A stretch of DNA of 10,427 nucleotides, from the NCBI GenBank assembly GCA_023264915.1, contig JAHFUU010000039.1, positions 1 to 10,427 of the forward strand, written 5' to 3'. Under the pieces are notes generated by a model. That model made no database searches. It saw only the letters and a list, made by a program, of their open reading frames with translations, and was not told where the DNA came from. This document shows positions 5,576 to 10,427 of the stretch, piece after piece (the stretch's first letter is position 1; the number at the start of each line of letters is the position of its first letter). The position numbers and the translations under genes are program-made. This DNA comes from Microthrixaceae bacterium (GTDB lineage: Bacteria; Actinomycetota; Acidimicrobiia; Acidimicrobiales; Acidimicrobilacustridaceae).

Positions 5576-6825
5576 GCCTTCATGAAGACGCCGAGCGGAT
5601 GTGGACCAGCGAAGAGCCGATCATGAACCACATGGTCGGGCCCGGCACCGACATCGACGAGGTGGATGAGGGCCTCGCGCTGATCCTCGCCTTCGGCAAC
5701 GTGATGCCGGTGCGCACCGGCGACGGACTGGTGCTCGTCGACACGTCGACCCCGTTCTCGGCGCCCACCATCCACAAGACGGTTCGATCGTGGTCACCGG
5801 ACCGCCTGAACACGGCGATCTTCACGCATGGACACGTCGACCACGTCGGAGGCGTCGGTCCCTTTGACGAGGAGTCAGACCAGAACGGGTGGCCTGCGCC
5901 AATGGTGGTGGCCCAAGAGGGAGTGCCCGCTCGATTGGATCGGTACCTGCTGACGAGGGGCCACAACAGCTCGATCAACCAGCGCCAGTTCTCCATTCCG
6001 GGCTTCGAGTTCCCGAGCGAGTGGCGCTATCCCGACCAGACCTACCGCGAGCAGCTCGACCTCGAGATAGGTGGGATCCGCTTCGAGCTCCACCACGCCC
6101 GTGGGGAGACCGACGATCACACCTGGGTGCACCTACCCGATCGCAAGGCGATCTACCCAGGTGACCTGTTCATCTGGTGCGTTCCCAACGCGGGCAACCC
6201 CCAGAAGGTTCAGCGGTTCGCCGCTGACTGGGCCGTGGCGCTGCGAGCCATGATCGACCAGGAAGCCGAAGTGCTCATCCCGAGCCACGGGCTACCCGTG
6301 TTCGGTGCTGACCGAGTGCGCCAGGCTCTCGATGACACGGCTTCGCTGCTCGAATCACTCCATGAACAGACCGTCTCGCTGATGAACCAAGGCGTTCGCC
6401 TCAACGACATCCTCCACGCCGTGAAGGTCCCACCCGAGCTGACCACCCAGCCGTATCTCCAGGCGACCTATGACGACCCCGAGTTCATCGTGCGCAACAT
6501 CTGGCGCTACTACGGCGGCTGGTATGACGGTGACCCGGCGGCGTTGAAACCTGCACCCGCTGGTGCGCTGGCCAGAGAGATCGCTGATCTGGCAGGTGGC
6601 GCGCAGGCTCTGGCTGCACGCGCGGAGGCTCTGGTCGATGCGGGCGAGCTTCGCCTTGCGGGACACCTCGCCGAGCTTGCCGTAGAGGCACAACCCGGCG
6701 ACGCAGGACTTCATCGCGTACGGACTGCGGTGTACAGCGCCCGCGTGGCGGCCGAGCCGTCGTTGATGGCAAAGGGAGTGTTCGGTGCGGCAGCCCGAGA
6801 GTCAGCCGCGCGATCTGAACCCTGA
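5572..6825 (+). CDS. Metallo-beta-lactamase-fold hydrolase, short alkylsulfatase (SdsA/BDS1) type
   Basis: A 417-residue binuclear-metal hydrolase (419 if GTG 5566 is used). Probable metal ligands are the HGHVDH motif (86-91), E179 (GETDDH), D198 (YPGDLF) and H239 (IPSHGLPVFG). The E179-to-D198 spacing of 19 equals that of the two metal glutamates of SdsA1 as I remember them, though the second is Asp here, as in most MBL enzymes. From about 308, WRYYGGWYDGDPAALKP begins a helical region to about 410 that matches the alkylsulfatase dimerisation domain. The SCP2-like C-terminal domain of full alkylsulfatases is missing. Family members hydrolyse sulfate esters; other esters or thioesters remain possible. 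No signal peptide is seen, so it is probably cytosolic. It follows a 146-nt gap and is followed after 2 nt by the TetR gene. Confidence 0.9.
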   Translation: MSLHEDAERMWTSEEPIMNHMVGPGTDIDEVDEGLALILAFGNVMPVRTGDGLVLVDTSTPFSAPTIHKTVRSWSPDRLNTAIFTHGHVDHVGGVGPFDEESDQNGWPAPMVVAQEGVPARLDRYLLTRGHNSSINQRQFSIPGFEFPSEWRYPDQTYREQLDLEIGGIRFELHHARGETDDHTWVHLPDRKAIYPGDLFIWCVPNAGNPQKVQRFAADWAVALRAMIDQEAEVLIPSHGLPVFGADRVRQALDDTASLLESLHEQTVSLMNQGVRLNDILHAVKVPPELTTQPYLQATYDDPEFIVRNIWRYYGGWYDGDPAALKPAPAGALAREIADLAGGAQALAARAEALVDAGELRLAGHLAELAVEAQPGDAGLHRVRTAVYSARVAAEPSLMAKGVFGAAARESAARSEP

Positions 6826-6827
6826 AG

Positions 6828-7481
6828 ATGCCCGAGGCTCCAGCACCTGATCCAGCTCGAGCAGCTGAGACGAAGGGGAGGCGTACCCAGCGCCGGATCC
6901 TCGAAGCCGCGATCGCACATTTCGCCGCGGTCGGATATGACAGGGCCTCGGTCCCGGTCATCGCGAACCAGGTTGGAGTGAGCCACAGCACGCTCTACCA
7001 GCACTTCGGGCGCAAGGAGGACCTGTTCCGTGCCTCTGTGCAGGCTGATCTGAGCGCCTTGCTGTCCGAAGTGAGCCCGGCCCTTGAGTCCGCGGATCCA
7101 GCACCAGACCGCCTGGCAGGGCTCCTGTCAGGTCTGGTGGCGTTGACAGCCGACCATCCTCTGGCCCGTCGGGTTCTGTTGAACCTTGACGGGGACCAGG
7201 CCGAGGCCCTCCGTGACCTACCTGCGCTCGCGGCCCTGGAGCAACGCCTCGAATCTGTCGTCGTCGAGGGTCAGGCCAAAGGTGCACTTCGAGGAGATCT
7301 CGGCCCCAGGGTCACAGCCGAGGGTCTGTTGACCATCTGCCTCGCGCTGGTGGCGATCGGGATTCGCCTGGAAGGCCGAGACTTCCCTCGTGCCCGGGCA
7401 GCGGAGCGCTTCCTCCGAGAGGCGTTGGCGGCACCATCCCGGAGCCACGCGCCCGACCATCCGGCTTTCCCAATCACATGA
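6828..7481 (+). CDS. TetR-family transcriptional regulator
   Basis: A 217-residue TetR protein with the usual layout: after a flexible, Ala/Pro-rich first 16 residues comes the DNA-binding domain (RRTQRRILEAAIAHFAAVGY at 18-37, then the helix-turn-helix VPVIANQVGVSHSTLYQHF at 42-60 and the typical GRKEDLFRA). The helical ligand-binding half (about 70-205) has no assignable ligand. It starts 2 nt after the hydrolase stop without a clear ribosome site, so it is probably translated by coupling and made only when the operon is on. Autoregulation through the palindrome at 1686-1715 and the related ligase site is a reasonable inference. It is the last plus-strand gene, with 29 nt to the convergent gene and no terminator seen. 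Confidence 0.93.
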   Translation: MPEAPAPDPARAAETKGRRTQRRILEAAIAHFAAVGYDRASVPVIANQVGVSHSTLYQHFGRKEDLFRASVQADLSALLSEVSPALESADPAPDRLAGLLSGLVALTADHPLARRVLLNLDGDQAEALRDLPALAALEQRLESVVVEGQAKGALRGDLGPRVTAEGLLTICLALVAIGIRLEGRDFPRARAAERFLREALAAPSRSHAPDHPAFPIT

Positions 7482-7510
7482 TTCGTCGGCGCGGAGCCCT
7501 TGCTGGACCC

Positions 7511-8056
7511 TCAGGCGCTGGCGGCAACCGGCGGTGTTGCCTGGCCTGAGCCACCACCAGGGGGTTCCATGCCAGCCGTGGAGTCCAGGCCGCCGTGTGA
7601 GCCCGCATCAGGCCCTTGGGTGGCGCCTTGGTCCCCGGCGGCCTTGGCGGCGTCGCGGCGGGCGCCGAGGCGCCGCCGGGTGACGACGTTGCGGCGCTTG
7701 CGGTCACGGGGTGGCGGCACCTGGATCGTGGGCTCCACGGGCTGGGTGTCGTCGATGAGGAGGTGGATGCGCGCTCGAGCAACGAGCAGCGCAAACCGGC
7801 TGCCCCCTGTCAGCAGGGTCCGGTAGAGGCGCCACCGGTCAGGTGAGTGCCAGATGTAGTCGGCCAGGTGGCGCTCACCCAACAGACCGACGAAGTCAGC
7901 TATGTCGCCACCGTCAAGGACGATCATGTAGTCCCACTTGATGGGCTCGTCCATCGTCCCGCTGATGTAGAGCTTGTCTCCACTCTTGACGGTCTTGGCC
8001 TTGGACAGCCGCAGTGCGACCATTCGCTTGCCGAGTCCTTTGGATCGGAACTCCAT
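7511..8056 (-). CDS. Hypothetical protein with basic, low-complexity tail
   Basis: A 181-residue protein that I do not recognise. Residues 1-110 look like a folded mixed alpha/beta domain (MVALRLSKAKTVKSGDKLY, KWDYMIVLDGGDIADFVGLL, WRLYRTLLTGGSRFALLVARARIHLL). Residues 117-134 are very basic (RDRKRRNVVTRRRLGARR), and the rest is a Gly/Pro/Ala/Ser/Gln tail likely to be disordered. No signal peptide or convincing membrane helix is seen, although 84-100 is hydrophobic. The ATG at 8056 shares a base with the stop of the upstream FAD enzyme (TGATG), so the two are co-translated and this protein probably serves that enzyme. The basic segment could bind RNA, DNA or acidic membrane; that is speculation. 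The longer frame starting upstream of this overlaps the FAD enzyme and was rejected. Confidence 0.75.
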   Translation of the reverse strand: MEFRSKGLGKRMVALRLSKAKTVKSGDKLYISGTMDEPIKWDYMIVLDGGDIADFVGLLGERHLADYIWHSPDRWRLYRTLLTGGSRFALLVARARIHLLIDDTQPVEPTIQVPPPRDRKRRNVVTRRRLGARRDAAKAAGDQGATQGPDAGSHGGLDSTAGMEPPGGGSGQATPPVAASA

Positions 8057-9684
8057 CAGCCCACCAGTCCTTTCGCACGTGCCTCGGTCACGAACTCGGG
8101 CTCCTCCCACCAGCGTTCGACACCAAGGTCATCTGCCACGACCCCCGCGGCGTTGTATCCACCAGCGAGGAGCACCATCCCGCCCGGCCACACGCTGGCA
8201 CCGGCCACATAGAGGTTCTCGATGGGTGTCCGGTATGAGGAGCAGTCCGGGTTTGGGCGGTTCGAGAGCATCTGGGTTGCGATGTATGCGCCGTGCTTGA
8301 TCGAGCCGCGTTTCATGCTCGGTAGCCGCGCAGCGGTGTACGCCGGGTTGTTCACGTACTGCCGGATGATCCTCGCGTCGGTGAGATTCGGTGCGTATCG
8401 CTTCCACGTGGCCAGGACCGAGTCGGCGACGTCGCATTCGATGTCTGGCCAGGTACCCAGTGAGCACTCGAAGGGGGCAAGCCCTTCCCAGCATGCGACA
8501 GCGCTTCCGGGCTCGACGTCTATGGGTGCCTGCATCGGGTCGAAGTCAGTCAGGTTGAACCCGGCTCCGATTGGCGTGAACCCGCCAGCCCTGACCGAAG
8601 CGATGTGGTCGAGGAGGTCATCGACCGTCTCGACCCCCATGATCTTGATCAGGGCCCGGTCAGCATCAGGATCGAACTGGGCGGCGGCCAGCTCGGGCCG
8701 TCGGTCCAGGGCGAAGTGGACGTTCAGCATGCTCGTGGACTCCCACTCCCACGACCGGGTGGTGTCCACCAGACCGCGTGACGCCTCGTTGCATGCTCGT
8801 TCGCCGACGAGCTGGAGGAAGGTCGTCTCGGGGTCGGTCGTGGCGATGACCTTCTTGGCCAAGATCTCACGGCCGCCCTCCAGGCGCACGCCAGTGGCCC
8901 TGGTGCCGTCAGTGAGGATCCTGTCAACCGTCGCGGCGCGCTCGAAGGAGGCACCGTTGCCGTTCGCGAACCGGGCAAGGGCGCCGGCCAGCTGGTGCGA
9001 GCCGTTGGCGATCACGGTCGCATGGAGGATGCGTTGGTAGAACAGGGGGAGCAGGAAACCCAGCCCGCCATCGGGATCCATGCCATACATGGTTCCGATG
9101 AACAACATGGCGGTCTTGAGGAGCTCGTTCTCGAACCCGGCTGCGTCGAGGGTCTCGAGGAAGGACTCCTCGGCCATCTCGTTGACGACCTGGCCCACGT
9201 CACTTGCCTCATATGACACGGCCATGTCCAGCAGAGGCATGGGCAACGAGAAGGTCGCCGGGATCAGTGCTTCGTTGACGATCGCGTACCAGTCCTCCAT
9301 CACCTCCACATACGCGTTGGCGTCATCCGGTGAGAACCGGGCGATGCTCTTGGCGGTGCGGGCGATGTCGGAGTAGAAGGTCATCGCCTTGTTGTCGTGG
9401 GTGAGGATCGTGGCGGCCACATCGGGCTTGCGGTAGGTGCAGCCCCAGCCCGCCAGGTCCAGGTCGGTGACCGCGGGGGCCACGTCCATCATCAGCATCA
9501 GCTTTGCGTGGGTGTTGAACCGGAAGCCGGACCACTCCTCGGTCACCAGGCCCCCGCCGAGCTCGTGGTGCCGCTCGACCACCAGCACCTTCACGCCGGC
9601 GCGGGCGAGGTATGCCGCCGCTACCAGACCGTTGGGTCCCCCACCGATGATGATCACGTCGTGCTCGTCGTCGGTGGTGGTCAT
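8056..9684 (-). CDS. FAD-dependent oxidoreductase, phytoene dehydrogenase-like
   Basis: A 542-residue flavoprotein of the phytoene desaturase/carotenoid isomerase-like group. Seen: the Rossmann dinucleotide motif [10 protein letters not shown] (10-19), the ribose-binding acidic residue E37 in [11 protein letters not shown], a long substrate domain, and the C-terminal FAD contact [13 protein letters not shown] with [14 protein letters not shown] (about 490-521). Such proteins desaturate, isomerise or saturate polyene or other hydrophobic substrates; many actinobacterial members are uncharacterised and need not act on carotenoids. No other carotenoid gene is in view. The ATG at 9684 follows AGGAG by about 7 nt; an upstream in-frame ATG at 9786 would overlap the previous gene and add 34 unrelated residues. 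It lies 85 nt after a paralogue and is coupled to the small unknown gene downstream. Confidence 0.9.
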   Translation of the reverse strand: MTTTDDEHDVIIIGGGPNGLVAAAYLARAGVKVLVVERHHELGGGLVTEEWSGFRFNTHAKLMLMMDVAPAVTDLDLAGWGCTYRKPDVAATILTHDNKAMTFYSDIARTAKSIARFSPDDANAYVEVMEDWYAIVNEALIPATFSLPMPLLDMAVSYEASDVGQVVNEMAEESFLETLDAAGFENELLKTAMLFIGTMYGMDPDGGLGFLLPLFYQRILHATVIANGSHQLAGALARFANGNGASFERAATVDRILTDGTRATGVRLEGGREILAKKVIATTDPETTFLQLVGERACNEASRGLVDTTRSWEWESTSMLNVHFALDRRPELAAAQFDPDADRALIKIMGVETVDDLLDHIASVRAGGFTPIGAGFNLTDFDPMQAPIDVEPGSAVACWEGLAPFECSLGTWPDIECDVADSVLATWKRYAPNLTDARIIRQYVNNPAYTAARLPSMKRGSIKHGAYIATQMLSNRPNPDCSSYRTPIENLYVAGASVWPGGMVLLAGGYNAAGVVADDLGVERWWEEPEFVTEARAKGLVG

Positions 9685-9769
9685 GTCGAGCTCCTGTGGC
9701 CGCCTGGGCCAATCGGGTGCGGCCCACCTCCATGAGGGGTGCTCTCTGCCAGGCCAACCAGAAGGTGTC

Positions 9770-10427
9770 TCATCGGATGGGAGCACCTATCTCGATCCCT
9801 CGCCTTGCCAGCTCCTCGCGACCTGCCTGCATCGCCTGGTGACGCCACCAGTCCTGACCCTCTCTCACCCCGAGGTCATCGGCCACCACGGTGGCAGCGA
9901 CGTAGCCGGCACCGAGGGTTGTGGTTCCGAAGGGCCAGATCGAGTTGGACAGGTACAGATTCGGGAATGGCGTCCGCGGGGCACCGCAGCCAGCGAACGG
10001 ACGGTGGGTGCCGTAGAACTCGAGCCCGACTGCACCACTGGTGGTGCTGCCCATCACCTGGCTCGGGTTCTTCCGGTAGTAGTCAAGCGGCGAGTTGCAG
10101 TAGCGGGCAGTGACGGAGTCCATCAGCCCGGGGTTGTACTCGCGCAGCAGGGCGTCCACCTTGTCGCCATAGGACTCGCGGATGTCATCCCAGGCTTCGG
10201 GGCCACCATCGGCGGGAAGCTGGTAGGGGACGTTCGCCCAGGACATCAGCGTGTAGTTGCCAGGAGGGGCCTGTGTCGCGTCTGCGAGGGCGTACCCCTG
10301 CACCGAGAGCCCCGCCACGATCGGCGGGTCGGGAAGCTCGGTGGCCTCGAGGCAGTGCCGGAGGCGATGGATGTCCTCGGTCGACTCAACTCCATAGTTG
10401 AACCCGAACGCCGTATCACACCCTTCG
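9770..10427 (-). CDS. FAD-dependent oxidoreductase, phytoene dehydrogenase-like, 3' part
   Basis: The C-terminal 218 residues or so of a second flavoprotein; the frame has no stop up to the right edge, so the start and FAD-binding N-terminus are outside. The end [31 protein letters not shown] lines up with the C-terminal FAD-binding part of the downstream gene, and the upstream [14 protein letters not shown] aligns roughly with its [14 protein letters not shown]. The two are therefore paralogues in tandem, though clearly diverged: [14 protein letters not shown] here against [14 protein letters not shown] there. Both probably work on related hydrophobic substrates or form a complex. Several in-frame GTG codons exist (for example at 10318), but the homology continues past them, so none is the true start. 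Confidence 0.88.
   Translation of the reverse strand, partial: EGCDTAFGFNYGVESTEDIHRLRHCLEATELPDPPIVAGLSVQGYALADATQAPPGNYTLMSWANVPYQLPADGGPEAWDDIRESYGDKVDALLREYNPGLMDSVTARYCNSPLDYYRKNPSQVMGSTTSGAVGLEFYGTHRPFAGCGAPRTPFPNLYLSNSIWPFGTTTLGAGYVAATVVADDLGVREGQDWWRHQAMQAGREELARRGIEIGAPIR

Noticed and set aside
7482..7510. Bidirectional terminator between the convergent TetR and 181-aa genes
   Set aside because: The 29-nt gap contains no convincing stem-loop or T-run.
8222..9040. Open plus-strand frame of 272 codons
   Set aside because: It is antisense to the well-supported FAD oxidoreductase; the translation is Ser/Arg/Pro-rich and without motifs.
9685..9786. 34-residue N-terminal extension of the downstream FAD enzyme (ATG at 9786)
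   Set aside because: It would overlap the end of the preceding gene and adds Trp/Pro-rich residues unlike the family. The ATG at 9684 has a good AGGAG and begins just before the Rossmann motif.
1..10427. Mobile element, CRISPR array, tRNA/rRNA gene or origin
   Set aside because: No spaced repeat series, transposase or integrase frame, terminal inverted repeats, tRNA-like fold or rRNA motif was found on either strand by reading.

Overview
The window looks like chromosomal DNA of a high-GC (by eye roughly 60-65%) actinobacterium. The evidence is dense G/C-ending codons, GTG starts, short or overlapping gene junctions, and a content typical of actinobacterial lipid and acyl-CoA metabolism: acyl-CoA ligase, APH-type phosphotransferase, SDRs, a flavin/F420-type split-barrel protein, SRPBCC, TetR and phytoene-dehydrogenase-like flavoproteins. 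I cannot name the genus. I see no rRNA, tRNA, CRISPR array, insertion sequence or integration site.

Layout. (1) Positions 1-1639, minus strand: an SRPBCC protein (1639-1208), then a 5' portion of an AMP-forming acyl-CoA ligase (1009-1, running off the left edge) with its own good promoter. (2) 1640-1765: a divergent promoter region carrying a 30-bp imperfect palindrome that covers the core promoters of both directions. A closely related site lies at the ligase promoter. (3) 1766-7481, plus strand: a likely operon of APH-family phosphotransferase, a 149-aa helical partner-like protein, two SDRs sharing a TGATG junction, a pyridoxamine-phosphate-oxidase-like protein, a short alkylsulfatase-type metallo-beta-lactamase-fold hydrolase (preceded by a possible 18-codon coupled leader) and a TetR regulator. 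(4) 10427-7511, minus strand, convergent with the operon: two tandem phytoene-dehydrogenase-like FAD enzymes (the first cut by the right edge) and an unrecognised 181-aa protein coupled to the second by another TGATG overlap.

How it may work together. CoA ligase + APH kinase + small protein directly after the kinase + SDR(s) resembles the lvaABCDE levulinate pathway of Pseudomonas putida, where the LvaA kinase with the small LvaB protein phosphorylates a 4-hydroxyacyl-CoA so that the oxygen can be removed. I propose that regions 1-3 encode an actinobacterial variant for an unidentified hydroxy- or keto-acid, with a sulfatase-like hydrolase added. The shared operator-like sites suggest that one repressor, perhaps the TetR at the operon end, controls both arms. 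No acyl-CoA dehydrogenase (LvaC role) is present in the window, so this remains a hypothesis.
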